This document shows, in pieces, positions 46,643 through 59,137 of a stretch of DNA of 64,000 bases. The position numbers and the translations under genes were made by a program. Below the pieces are notes generated by a model. That model ran no database searches. It was not told the DNA's origin and worked only from the letters and a program-made list of their open reading frames with translations. Source of the DNA: Colletotrichum lupini (Eukaryota; Ascomycota; Sordariomycetes; Glomerellales; Glomerellaceae); contig NC_064681.1 in the NCBI RefSeq assembly GCF_023278565.1, positions 1,612,001 through 1,676,000 of the forward strand, in the 5' to 3' direction. The stretch's first letter is position 1. Each line of letters starts with the position of its first letter.

Positions 46643-49600
46643 GGTGAGCCGATCAGGACGCTGACGGTGTGAGGTGAGGCTCTAAGCGGTGTGGTTCTGG
46701 GGACGAGGTGTTAATTATGGATAGTCCCGCAAACCTGGTCCGGGAGCGAACCAGGCGGGTGACAAGGATGAGCCTTGAAGCGAAAGACGGTCAACCTCAA
46801 GCCTGGTTTTGACCGGGCTTGGTGCCAGGTCGGAGCTAAATTGGGCTGGCAGCGGCTGGGATGTGTATGGGCGCGGGGAACGCGAGACAAGAATGACGGC
46901 GGGCGTCTTTTGTGGACGTTGAAATTGCAGTTCGAGCGTGACGGAGTAGATGCAGGCAACCGTAGGCAAGATGGGACATCAGACGCTGTGACGAGATAGG
47001 ATGGAAACGTGCAGAGAAGCAAGGGCGAAGATGACCATGTTCAGACGAGAATGACGGTGGCGGGGGCCGAGGGATTGACCGATACTCGACGGGCTTTTGG
47101 AAGAATCTTAAACCCCCAAGTCAAGAGGCTGTCGATACCTAATTACTTGGTGTGCGTGTGTCCGTAGGCAGAAGCTAGATGCGGCGCACGTTTTCTTTCG
47201 TCCGGGGCTGTTCGAAAGAGAGTTTTTGGCGAGTCCGAAGCACAGAATAAGCTCGGATGGGCTTACTTTGGATGGCAGCTGTACAGATGAGGGCGGCAAT
47301 ACGTCGTCTCACGTCCGCACGTCTGCATGTGCTTTGCTTCGTCTTATTTCCTCAGCGATGAAGGTGATGACTTTGGCGAGCGATGTGATTCGTGTAGGCC
47401 AAGGCGGGGTGGCAGCGTAGCCTGCGGGAGGAGAGCTGCGTTTGATCGCTCTGCGGCTGGGATGATAAAGGATGTACAAATAGGCAAGTAGCGTCAGAAA
47501 GGGTAGGATGACGGAGGACGACGTAGGCGTAGGGACAGATAGGCGAACGGGAGAAATATGTATTGATTGACGAGGATGTTGGATGGGTGGACGTATGCCG
47601 TCGAAGTCGGGGTGTGGATATGTATGGCTGGGATCGCGTTGACCGGACGTGCGTCGTGAGCTGCTGGGCGGCGGCAGTGTTGGTGGTGGTGGTGGTGGTT
47701 GGCGAGCACGTAGGCTTGGTGAGATGAGGCGAACGTTGGACTTTGGATGAATTGTATGGAAATCGGGCGGCAAGAAGATGACCGGGGGCTTCCGAGAAGA
47801 GGAAGAGGGGGAGGGGCACCGTTGACGGTTGCCGTGGACACAATGAAGGTCGTGGGGTCGTTCAGCGGTTGCGTCTTTTGCGGTTTTCCTTTTTCTCTCT
47901 CTCTCTTTTACGGGACGGTACTGTGCAAGGTACGAAGTCGAATCTGCAAAGAGGAGCTGTAATGTACCATATCCAGAGTAGTGCAAGCGCATGCAGGAGA
48001 AGCGCGTGAAAGTGAGCAGGACCGCTGCGAGGGCAATATTGGGTCCCCACCAGGTCGTGTTTCTGGTTTGCTGCGACTTTAACGAGGGGCTGGGAGGCTG
48101 GGCACCGGGTGAGGCCTCGTCAAGCTCCCGTGCCAATAGAAATACCGGGTGAAGGAGCGGGAGTTCTAGTGGCGCTCTTTAGATACCATCAAGTACTCGA
48201 AAGTATGTACGTACGGTACGAATAAGGTATGTGCCCCTTGAAGGAACGAGGTCACTAGGAGGGCACATTGAGAGAAGGGAATTCATGGGGAGAAGAAAAA
48301 GACGTGGCCAGTGACAGTGAAGACTCTAAAATGTCAATGGCTGACGGGAAAGTGCCTATGAGCGGACGCTAAGGCGCTTGATATTGTAACTGAGTGACAA
48401 CCCACCAACAATGCACGCTCGTAAGGTATTTCGTACCTCACTTTCCCAGTTACCTTACCTCAAGGCGGTACCTTTCTCAACTGCAAAGATGAGCATTGCG
48501 AATCGAACGATGGATGCTTACCACCATTATTCTTGCCCCTTTTTCTCGTCTGAGATATGGTAGTTGGGTCTTTCCTCAAAGTTTCTGGAATGTGATGCTT
48601 AGATGGAAGGAAAGATACGTCCGGTGACTTACCTTGAGGAAGGACAGGTAGGTAGGTACCTTAGTTGGTAAGTAGGTACCTTCCCAGACTCGAGATGGAC
48701 GGTTGCGCTACTAAGGCGGGAGGGCACGCCTGGCGGGGAAGCTTGGCCATTTCTGGAAGAGGCGGGTGGGACTTTCCCTACTCTGATGCGCTGGCTGTCC
48801 CGATATTTCCACTTGGGCGTTAAACGCCGTTGATTTGGAGCTGACGAGACTTACTTCAGGGGCTTAGAAGTTAAGGGGGGCTTTCTCTGCCGTTGGAGAA
48901 CGTGCCGGTTCAGGATGGATCTCCATGCCTTCCAAGTGGTGTTGGTTCAGGTGCGTCGTGAACCTTCCATAGTCCCTGGCCTCTCGCCAAGGCAGGGAGC
49001 ACAACATTTTGCTGTCCATCCTTCTTCCATCATCGTCACTTCATCCCTTTCTTCTGTACATACCCCCAAAATCATCTCATCCACAGCCAGCGTCGAGGCG
49101 AGCTGAGACCGGGACCGCGGGACCCAGAACGACAACTCAGCTGCAGCCCGAGGCCGCCCTCCTTCACGAACTCTTCCCCATGCCGCTCCTCTTAGCGCAT
49201 CTCGTTTCATGTACGATGACCTCCGAATCCAGCCCTCCTCTGGCGATTGGGTCCCGACTTGTTATTCTGTGGGCGTTGGGTTCGTTGGGCTCGCATCAAG
49301 CCCTTTCATTCAAACCTGCAAACATCCACATCGTCACTAGGGACTGCAGTTTTCCAGATCCCTCAATCAATTGGCCTCACATTCAATCATCCGTCCATTG
49401 ACCGCCCTTTGCTTTCCATGTTCGACCCACAACTTGATATAGGGGAATACTTTGGCATTCATGGGTACGGCCACTGTCACCAGATCAAGATCAGATACGC
49501 CCAGCACTTTCGATAGGATCGCTGCCGCTAAGGCCAGGGCCAAGGAGGGCATGTCATAATGGACCCCCGAGATGCTTCCTTACCTTGGTAAATTGATGAG

Positions 49601-52331
49601 TCAATCGCTCAAGGACTGTCTATCTTGCTACAGATCTGATCAGGGGTGTCTGGCCGATTTCGCTTCTCTGCACTCGTCGCTTCCGGCTCAACAACCTGGT
49701 GATTACCAGACTCAAGTCTCGGCCGTGCAAGGCAAAGATTGCTCAACTCCAAGACGGCAACAGGCCGGATCCGAAAACTATTACCAGAGCAAGGCTTCTA
49801 TACGCTACATCTATTGAAAGTCAATGGGTCACACGGAGCTTTTTTGACCCGCTATGTCCAAGGGACGTCAGCTCAATGTGAAGCTCTTCGCCTACCGACC
49901 TGCGCCAAAGATTTCATCATTGCGCAATCTCGCAATTGATGCATCTTCTCCGTTTTATTGCGTCGAACTGCGTCGTCGGACCATACCCCTCGAAGCATTG
50001 AGAAATAAGGACGACTTACCCACGTGCTCGTCTCTCCTCTGCGTCAAAGCCGTCTGCTGCACGACCCAGCATGTTCATTCGTTGTCTGGAGGCCAGCACA
50101 TTACCAATCAACGATGCTGGACATGCTTTCAACCTCCACTGCCTGACACTACCTCTACTACTTGCAATGTGGCACGACATGAAGTGAGACTACCACAGAC
50201 GATGGAACCGCAGCATAGCAATGCGACGCATGCAAAGATGGACGAACGAGCGGACTGTCCCGGCGTCATTCAGCATGACCCTGTAGAAGTCGGTTGCAGG
50301 ACCACCATCTCATCAAGATTTCAAACCTGAGGAAGACAAATCAACTACGGCGGCCTATCTCGGGACCGTTGATGCGTCTGAAGGGAGCTTACGGAGACCA
50401 TAACAATAAAAGTATCGGATGGCCTCGGGTATCTGCACTGTCTGTTGGCTAACATCAGCGGCCAGGTCAGGGGTGCGTCTTTCACACGCTACGTGCATTT
50501 AGGCATCGACGCAGCCCAAATGATGAGGCTGTCTTGTTGTTGACAGGCTGGCAAAGTGTCCTACGGGACGGCTTGTATTTCTTGTCAAGCGCACGCTGAC
50601 ATCAAGGTGTTCAACTGTACGGACGCATGCCTGCGATATGCTATCTTTGGGTAACTACCCAGGAGCTCCTAGAAGCCCGGATGCTGACGCTCTGGTCGTT
50701 GCAACCTCGCCCGCCATCCTGTTCGCTACTCCAAGCGCCAGGAGCAGGCATAGCCATGCCTCGTCAAGCGCCGCATCTCAACCGACCTGGAGATCTCCCG
50801 TGTCCGGTGCACTGAGAAGCCGGCTTTAGAGATGAATGATCGATGATCGGTGGCGAGAAGAAAGGGCAGTACGCAATACAAGGGTCGTGTTGTTTGCCCT
50901 TTTGGCACTCACACATCCCAGCCAGTCTGGATGTCTTCCCGCGAACCCCACCCATCCCGCGTGGACGGATGGGCGTGGCACACCGGGTCAGACCCTGAGC
51001 AACCCAGAAGAACCCACCCCACCTCGGTGTCAAATCGAAATGCTAAAAGGGAGCTAGAATCGTTGTCACCAATCTGGACGGCATTCGATGTCGACGTCGT
51101 CGGAGCCTCTAGCTGCTACAGATTGGGCCACAATCAGGCACACAGAACATGTCACCATGACTCGGTTCTATATCGTACTGTAACCTTCATCATATATCAC
51201 AAACGCGAAGATTTGTGACCTGCACTCCGGCAGCACGGAGACGTACGCTCCACCGTTCGATACCCCCGAGGCTACAACGGCCTATCGCGATTGGCAACCG
51301 AAATGCGCGGCACCGCCGTCTCACCAGCACCATCGCTGCGGCCGTTGACGTACATACTACATACACGGTGGCCAGGTCGGCCGCATCTGCAAGCGACAGC
51401 GTTTCCGGTAAGCTGGTCCTCTCCTCCCTTGGCTACCGCTCCACACGTTGCTGCTCGCCTCGAACGGCATCAGCGGGAGGTCACCACACCCCCCGCTCAT
51501 CGGAAAACCAATCGAAGGGGCAATGCTGGCACTAACGAACTGTAACTCATGCCGCAACGTACCCTTTGGGGAGGAAACAAGCTTCGTTATGTGGCTGTTC
51601 GCCGAGTGCCTTGCGACGGACGGCTCACAACAGGTATTGGTAATATACAAGAATTCGCTTACTCTGGCCTGTCCCGAAAGCTAGCTACCGTACCCTATGC
51701 AAGCATCGCGCGCCCTGCTATTCCTTCACACAGCCGCCACTACCTATGCGCGAGACTGACTGCTGTGCAATCTAACCATCCTATGCAATTGGGTGTCGCT
51801 GCAACCCTAGTCTTACAAAGCCGAGTCCGGTTGTTTCTTCAGACGACACCGCCTGAAAACGGCAACCAGCCAAACAATTAAAATAGAAAAAAGAACCATC
51901 TAGAGTAGAGATGCAGCATCGAGAGGAGGGAGTTGTGTGTATTTGTGTGTGTGGTTGTTGATGATGTTGATTTGCCGTGACATTTTTATGCGAGTTCGTC
52001 TAATCGTCCGGCTTTGGCTTTTCCTTTCTCAATAGACAGTCCACCCGGTCTGTCATCCGCCCTCGTCTGCCGATTGGCAATCTTTACCTTGCCAGAATCC
52101 TTCTTTTCAACGCGTCTGTAGCCCCCACAGGGCGTTGAGGATTTGGGGATTGAGGCGCGGGTTACGACGGATCATCCCAGTCGGGAGGGGGGGGACTGGA
52201 TGTGTCAATGGATTTGGAAACCATCTATCGCTGGTGAACAATGTCGTGAAATCTGTTTGTAGATTTTTCTTTCTTTGCTCTTCACCCTCCCAGGGAGGAG
52301 GGGGCAGTGGTTGGTGGTGGTGGTGATGCAT
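46643..52331. other. Gene-poor stretch between the kinase-like gene and Lon
   Basis: 5.7 kb with no confident gene. 48.2-48.7 kb is dense in TACCT/AGGTA words. A minus-strand segment at 49367-49590 reads like protein (YDMPSLALALAAAILSKVLG, then SDLDLVTVAVPMNAK). Plus-strand frames at 49.6-50.3 kb and 51.3-51.9 kb overlap one another in different frames. Confidence 0.45.
47309..48136 (-). CDS. Doubtful Pro/Ser-rich open frame
   Basis: 275 codons, unspliced, Pro-, Ser- and His-rich, with one hydrophobic stretch near the C-terminus (SVILPFLTLLAYLYILYHP). It lies upstream of the kinase-like gene on the same strand and could equally be leader or promoter sequence. No family recognised and the composition is that of translated non-coding pyrimidine-rich DNA. 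Confidence 0.15.
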   Translation of the reverse strand: MARELDEASPGAQPPSPSLKSQQTRNTTWWGPNIALAAVLLTFTRFSCMRLHYSGYGTLQLLFADSTSYLAQYRPVKERERKRKTAKDATAERPHDLHCVHGNRQRCPSPSSSSRKPPVIFLPPDFHTIHPKSNVRLISPSLRARQPPPPPPTLPPPSSSRRTSGQRDPSHTYPHPDFDGIRPPIQHPRQSIHISPVRLSVPTPTSSSVILPFLTLLAYLYILYHPSRRAIKRSSPPAGYAATPPWPTRITSLAKVITFIAEEIRRSKAHADVRT

Positions 52332-55300
52332 CTAGTCGTCGTCCTCATCGTCAGAGTCGTCCCTCTTCTTCTTCTTCTTGTCCTTCTTCTTCTTGTCGTC
52401 CTGGTCCTTTTTCCACTCGCACGTCTTGCACTTGTTGGCGGCCTCGCGGTCGAGCTCCGGGAAGATGAGGTCAAAGACGTCAGAGTACCATGCCACGGGC
52501 TTGCCCTCGATGCCCTCCTTGATGTTCTGTAGTAATGTGTCAGCATTGATCTTGTACAGTCCAATGGTACGTGGTAGTAGTTGTTGTGAGTGATGGGACG
52601 TACCTCTGGGAGCTCGAGCCAGTCGGACATGCAGTCCTTGGGGAAGATGATCATCTTGCAGCCGGCGCGGCGCGCGGCGACCGTCTTCTCGCGCAGCCCG
52701 CCGATGCGGAGGACCTTGCCGGTAAGCGTGAGCTCACCCGTCATGGCGACGGTGGGGTTGACGGGGGTATCGAGGGCGAGGGAGAGGAGCGAGGTGGCCA
52801 TGGTGATACCGGCCGAGGGGCCATCCTTGGAGACGGCACCGTCGGGGACGTGCAGGTGCAGCCTGGCCTTGTCGAAGAAGTGGTTGTCAGGGAAGTCCCT
52901 GACCATGAGGGACTTTGCAAACGAGTAGGCAATCGTCGTCGACTCCTTCATGACGTTCTTGAGGTTACCCGTGATCTCGAGCCCGGGGCGGCTGCTCGGC
53001 CGCAGGGGCGCCTGGAGGATGGACTCGATGTACATGGCGGCGCCGCCCATTTGGGTCCACGCGAGACCCATGGCCACGCCGGCGGGGTTGACCTCGTAGA
53101 GGCGGTCCGAGGTGAAGACGGGAGGGCCGACGTAGTCGACGAGGTTCTCCTTGCCAATGGTAACGTGCACCGTGTCGGGGACGTTGAGGGCGACGCGGGG
53201 CTTCTCGGCGGTCGGCGTCTCGGCCGGCTGCTCGCCCGTCTCGCGCGCCTCCTCGGCCTTCTTCTCCGACGCCTCGAGTGCCTCCTTGCCGTCCTCGGTC
53301 AGGGCCTCCTTCTCGGGGAGCACCTCCTCGCCGAGGTCCTGAACGATCTTGAGGGCGGATTTCCGGTAGACCTTTTCAATCTGCTTCTTGAGGTTGCGGA
53401 CGCCGGACTCGCGGGCGTACGACTTGATGAGCTCCTCGATAGCCTCCTCGCTGAGCGTGACGTCGGCGTTGGCCAGGCCTGCGGCTTCACGGGCGGCCGG
53501 GGCGAGGTACTTATCAGCGATGGCCTTCTTCTCGTCGGCGACGTAGCCCGACAGCTGGATGAGCTCCATGCGATCGAGGAGGGGTCGCGGGATGGTGTCC
53601 GTCATGTTGGCGGTGCAGACAAAGAGCACCTTAGACAGGTCGACGGGGACGTCCATATAGTGGTCCAGGAAGGAGCTGTTCTGCTCCGGGTCGAGAAGCT
53701 CAAGCAGAGCCGATGAGGGGTCGCCTTGGTAGCCACGGCCAATCTTGTCGATCTCGTCAATGAGAATCAGGGGGTTCTCGGTCTGACACTTCTTGAGCGC
53801 CTGGATGATGCGGCCGGGAAGGGCACCGACGTAGGTTCTGCGGTGACCCTTGATTTCAGCCACGTCCGTCAGACCACCGACGCTGAATCGGTAGTACTGG
53901 CGGTTCAGGGCGCGGGCAATGGACTTGCCGATGGACGTCTTTCCGACACCGGGAGGACCGACGAAGCAGATGATCTTGCCCTCGACCGTTCCACGGAGCT
54001 TGCCTACAGCAATGAATTCCAAGATACGATCCTTGACATCCTTGAGCCCGTAATGATCCTCATCTAAGACCGTCATGGCGTTTTGAATGCCAAAGTTCTC
54101 CGCGCTGCGCTGGCCCCAGGGGATCTGCGTAAGCCAGTCCAGGTAGTTTCGCGTGACATTGAACTCGGACGCTGCGGGCTCGAGGTGGGCAAGCTTATTG
54201 ATCTCGTCATCGAACACCTTGCGCACAGCCTCGGGCATGGCCAGATTGTTGGCCTTCTCCTTGAACTTCTCAACCAGCTTGTCCTTGCCGTCAGACTCGA
54301 GTCCCAGTTCGCGACGGATGCCCTTCATCTGCTCCATCAACCAGTACTCCCGCTGACGCTTAGTAATCTTACTCTCAACGTCCTTGGTGATCTTTGACTG
54401 GAGCTGCGCGTTCATGAGCTCCTTCTTCAAAACGATCAGCGCCTTTTGCATTCTCTCCTCCACGTTGAGACTCGACAGGACCTCTTGCAGCTCGCCCTGC
54501 TCGCCAGAAGACACGGCGGCGGCGAAATCTGCCAGCTTGGCCGGCTCGGACGTTACGTTGCCTGTGGACTGGCTCATGGAGAACGTCGAGATCTGGTCAC
54601 GGAAAAGGCTATTCATCGTGGCGACTTCCTTGAACACATTGACGATCTCGTTGGTCACGGCACGGATAACAGCGCTCTTGGGGTCGTACGGCTCCTCGGT
54701 CAAGTTCTCCACGTTGACGAGACTGACGGGGTATCTCTTAAGGAACGCCGTGGGCTCGTACTTCTCCGCCGCCTGGTCGGCCTTGGGGGCCACAGCACTC
54801 TCCTCGAAGCTGGCAACGACATCGCCCTTCTTCTCTTGTTGAGCCTCCTCATCGGTGGGCTTCGAGGGTATCGGCTCGGGCACCGGCTCCACCCTGGCTT
54901 CGCTCGGCTTCTTGTCCTCCGTTCCCGGCGGCAGCAAGCTCGAAAGGCGGATACGGCGGTGAGGGTAGAGGATAGCAGTCAGGGCACCCTGCTCCCCATG
55001 CATGGGGAAAGCACTCGTGATCTGCGCAAAGACACCGGTATCGTAGACGTCATCGACATTGCGGATAACGTCCTCGTCTTGGTTTTCGTCCTTGAACAAG
55101 AAGGCACCGACGTACGGCTGGCCTCTCTTAATCATCTCAGTGATGGCCGCGGCGACGTTCGGGTCCTTAATGGTAATTGCCTTGTAAAAGCCGGGGAACA
55201 GTGGCCGCTTCGCAATCGGAATAGCCAGAACTTGGGGGTAGACATCGGGCACAACGGGCTTCTGCAGGCTCTTGTCAGAGGCTCTGCGTCCGCGTCTGCC

Positions 55301-55813
55301 GCTGCCGTCGCCCTTGTCGTCGCCTCCGCTACCGCCGGATCCCGCTGATGAGCCACCGGCCGCGCTACCGGCCTTGCCATCTTGTGCAGCTCCCGAGCCC
55401 TCGCCCTTGGGGGATGACTCGGAGTTAGAGCTCTTGGCCTCGGCCAACTCCTTCTCCTCGAGCTCGCGCTGATGCTTCAGATTCGCCTTTTGTTCCTCCT
55501 CGGACAGGGGCTCGACGGCACGGTCAAAGAAACTGTTATCTTCCTCCTTTAGCCATCGTGTTGACGTTGAAAACGGGGCGACGGCTCGCTGGGACGGGCG
55601 GGTGGTGAGGAGAAGGCGGTCGAAGGTGGATGCGGAGCACCTCGGAGTACTCGCTGCGGGTAACCTGCTACTCGAGGCCGCGTAGGGGTTTCTGAGGTAG
55701 TTTGCCGAGCGTCCGAGGGCCAGGCGCCTGGGGAAGCTCGATCGCATCACCATGTTGGCGGCACTTGGGGGAGGGCTTGCCAGTCGACTTGGAAGAAGCT
55801 CCGGTCGCGGCAC
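52332..55813 (-). CDS. PIM1: Mitochondrial ATP-dependent Lon protease
   Basis: Matrix serine protease that degrades misfolded and oxidised proteins and helps maintain mitochondrial DNA. Two exons, minus strand: 55813-52604 and 52526-52332; intron 77 nt (GTACGT...TACAG); 1134 residues, matching yeast Pim1 in size. The Arg/Ser-rich N-terminus fits a mitochondrial presequence; ATG at 55753 (MVMRSSFPRRLAL) is an alternative start. Low-complexity Gly/Ser and acidic linkers follow, then the Lon substrate-binding domain (VYPQVLAIPIAKRPLFPGF). AAA+ module: GPPGVGKTS (Walker A, about 617) and LILIDEIDK (Walker B). Protease: DGPSAGITM with catalytic Ser about 999 and GLREKTVAARRAG with Lys about 1042, the usual 43-residue spacing. 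The C-terminal tail is a run of Lys then Asp, coded mostly by the second exon. Confidence 0.96.
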
Positions 55814-57140
55814 GTGGTGATCGGGTAATACAGGGCCGAGGGCGAATTAGGATGTGCCGCTGTATCGGTTGAATGATTGGCAAAACAAAAGAGATGGTGA
55901 ATGCAATTGGAAGGGTTGTAGGTGTGTGTATTTGTGCAGAAGGGTGGTGAAAAGGACTCCGAGTCCTAAATCGCGATGCGCATCGCCTCCTGACGCCTTA
56001 CAAATACAAAGTGTAGGTGAGTTGAGTAGGCTTTCTAGCTATTATGGAGACAGTCGGGGGGGAGACTAGAAAGTAAACGACATCACCAAAAAAATCAATG
56101 AGCACTGACGTTGCCGCCCGTGCCTGGCCACTCAGCGCGCAGCGGAGGCGGGAGTTGGCTCTGGAACCAGGAAGAACATCGGCCCCGTTTGCCGGCGGGG
56201 CGGCTTACCTAAGGATGGTGCTCCAGAACGACGTCCCCCCACAGGTTGAAGTGGCTGGCGGATGGAGTACCTACCTGCGTGTACCTTACCTAGGGAGACA
56301 CGGCAGTGGTTGCTGCCGCAGCTATCCGTCACTCCGTACGAAGCACATCACTTTCTTATAATTACAACTCGCACATTCCGACACTTACTGGCTTACATAA
56401 AAGCACACGCATTGTGTCTAGTCACCTGCTGACCGTAATATTAACTCAAGCTGGCTTTATGTTGTCATGTACAACGATGAAGAGTACATCTCCCAGATTG
56501 CCTGCCACAGTGCCGTGAGTGCCTTCCAGACTCCCGTTCCTCTGACTCGCTGCGGGGAAGGGGTCAACCCAACCCCACAATGGGAAAGGGTTCCAAGCAC
56601 AACCAGCCCATCCACGTCCCGCCATCCCGTCGTGCCCGTCTAACAGCAGTCCGTTCGCACACCTGAAAGGAGCCGAGGCCACTTCCAGTTACATCAACCT
56701 GTTTACAAGAACTTATTTTCCTGCTACGGACACTATCTTCCTCCTTTCTTCCATCCTGTTTTCTTCCGGAGCTTCACATCGCACAGAAACTTGGCCATAT
56801 ATTCATCAACCCTTGGCCTTCTCACACTTATCTCGGAGGATCTCTCTCGGGTCTCCTACAGCATCACTCCAGCTGCAAGCTGCACCCTCACCTTGTTGAT
56901 CCTTCATCGGCGTCGTCCAAACACCTCCACCCCGTCGTCCACCGATCGACCTTCCCTGCTACCCGGAACTTTACCCACTCTTTACCTCGCTTCCCGACGG
57001 AACCGCACCCGGGTTCCTGGCCATCTCAACCTCCTTTCCATCTCAAGCAACGCTCTGCCTTCACTCTCTCTCACACACACATATATATATATATCTTCTC
57101 CTACTTCTTCAATATCTCCCCATCTATACACATCGCCATC
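55814..57140. promoter_or_regulatory. Divergent upstream region of Lon and the small acidic protein gene
   Basis: 1.3 kb between the start codons of PIM1 (-) and the gene at 57141 (+). It contains GGAGTACCTACC...GTACCTTACCTAGG near 56261-56295. The right part is pyrimidine-rich with a short (TA)n run at 57081-57093 and is probably the leader of the 57141 gene. Confidence 0.5.
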
Positions 57141-57683
57141 ATGCCTTCCTCAAGTCAAAAGTCAGACGTCACGTCATCGCTCTCCAAGCTCTCAATAAAC
57201 AGCAGCAAAAAGACACCATCCACCAAAAATACCAAAGCACCAGTGGCAGACTCTTGGGAAGATGAGGACGTAGACGAGGACGACGATGAAGAAGAGGAGG
57301 AGGCCGTGAAGCCCCAAAGCGACGGCGCCAAGGCTCCGCCGCCGACCCCCATCTCACCAACCTACAACGCCGCAGACAGGTCCTTCCCCAACCCCTACGG
57401 CAGCGTTGATTCCGTTGCTGGTGCCGGCGCGTCCTCGGGTGGCGGTAGTAGTGGCCAGGACGCCGCCTCATCACGCCCCAGGCCAGAAAAGACAGATGCC
57501 GTGGCCCGTCGCATGATTGCTAGCGCCCTGGGCGTAAAGGTGCCCCGGATGACGGAGGAGCAGAGGGCCTACGACAAGGCTGTCAAGGAGAAGGAGCGGA
57601 AACGCAGGGAGGAAGAGAAGGCTGCTGAGAAGCGCCGGCTGGAGGACGCCGAGAAGGCCAAAGTTGCCATCTGGGAGGACTAG
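57141..57683 (+). CDS. Small acidic protein with C-terminal charged helix, unknown function
   Basis: Single-exon frame of 180 residues starting at an ATG in good context (CACATCGCCATCATGCC). Layout: Ser/Lys-rich N-terminus, acidic block (DSWEDEDVDEDDDEEEEE, about residues 37-54), Pro and Gly/Ser linker, then a conserved-looking segment (KTDAVARRMIASALGVKVPR) leading into a Lys/Glu/Arg-rich predicted coiled coil. It ends AKVAIWED. The C-terminal half looks like a fungal conserved hypothetical; I cannot assign a function. It shares an upstream region with Lon and converges on the GST gene, about 260 bp away. Confidence 0.75.
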   Translation: MPSSSQKSDVTSSLSKLSINSSKKTPSTKNTKAPVADSWEDEDVDEDDDEEEEEAVKPQSDGAKAPPPTPISPTYNAADRSFPNPYGSVDSVAGAGASSGGGSSGQDAASSRPRPEKTDAVARRMIASALGVKVPRMTEEQRAYDKAVKEKERKRREEEKAAEKRRLEDAEKAKVAIWED

Positions 57684-57940
57684 ATTTTTGCTTCTCGACC
57701 CTCCTATTATCATGGGCTCTAGTGTTTCCACTTCTCGTGAGAAGGGACGGAAAGGCCGGAGGAGAATGGTGAACTGTTTCCCCAAGGTCGCCGTTTTTTA
57801 TTTGCACATATTCACATAAAAAAGACAATATCATATGGGGGTTCTCTACTGGACAATACAATTATTGACTTTCCGTGTGAGAACAACACACGAACATGTA
57901 GCCAACTCCCATGGACTCTGGCCTAGCCTGACTCCGTCAC

Positions 57941-59106
57941 TCACTCCTGAGCTTTAGCCTGCTCCTCCTCAGCAGCCCTCTGTTTCCCCATAGTCTCCAG
58001 CACATTCTTCACCACGGGCCGGGCGCGGATTCTCTCGGCCCAGGCGGCGTAGTCGGGATACTTGGTGTCGACCTCCCACTTATCGGTCCACCCTTCGCCG
58101 ATGAGTTTTCTGGCGAGGTAGTCCCACGGCATGAAGGAGATGTCGGCGTAGGTCCTACAAAGCACACGGCCCCGTCATCGTTAGTTCCAATGCGCAGAAT
58201 CAAGGAAGGAGCTCTGGATGGGTGGAAATAGTGGACTCTTTGCTGGGGAAAATGGATTTCTGGGTCGGAGTTGCTATTCATAGCAAAGAGCAGATCTGCA
58301 GATAGGAAAAGGGGGTGATGGAGCCGGATTCAATGGGGACTGGGAAAGGGGAGCAGGGTCCGGTCGGAATCTTCTCTATCAAGTATCAACAACGTACGCT
58401 TTGTCTCCAACGAGATACTTCTTCCCTTTGAGAGCGCGATCGAGGACGGAGAAGACACGGACGGTCTGCTCTTCGTACCGCTCCTTTGCGCTGGGGACGT
58501 CTTCGGGGTGGAAAAGCTTGAACCAGCCGAGCTGGCCAAAGTACGGGCCCTAGACGGGTAAGGACACGGTGAGCTATTCGTCGCCATTTTTGGGACTTGA
58601 CCATCATTCTCTGCTTGAAGACAAAAACGAATGGTAAATCACAAGAAAGGGAGGCGGTTATCGTAATAGTAAAACGAACGACGCATTCAAGTTGATATAA
58701 GGGAGCTGAGGGAATCAGGACACACCTGTCCAGACACCTGGAAATGCAACCACTGCTTCAAGAGGAACTTGTCCTCTCGCGACGCGAGGGACAGCGCGCC
58801 GGCGTCGTCGTACGTTTCGACGAGGTACTCGACAATGGCGCCTGACTCCCAGAGCGTGATGCCCGTGTTGGGGTCCTTGATGGCCGGGAGGCGGCCGTTT
58901 GGGTTGATGGAGAGGTAGGATTCTTCCTTGACGACGGCGAGGTCGATGATGATCTGGGGTAAAAGTACTTCAGGTCAGAAAGTGAGTGTGGATAGCGAAT
59001 AGTGGTCTTGTAAAGAATGCTTCTTCCGATCATCATGGCCGATTTGTTTGATTTCAGGGAGGGTTCGGCGGACTAGAACGGTGAAATGCTGACTCTGAGA
59101 GAGAGA

Positions 59107-59137
<31 letters not shown>

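Noticed and set aside
52571..53716. 381-codon plus-strand open frame, with another at 54446-55348
   Set aside because: Antisense shadows of the GC-rich Lon coding sequence.
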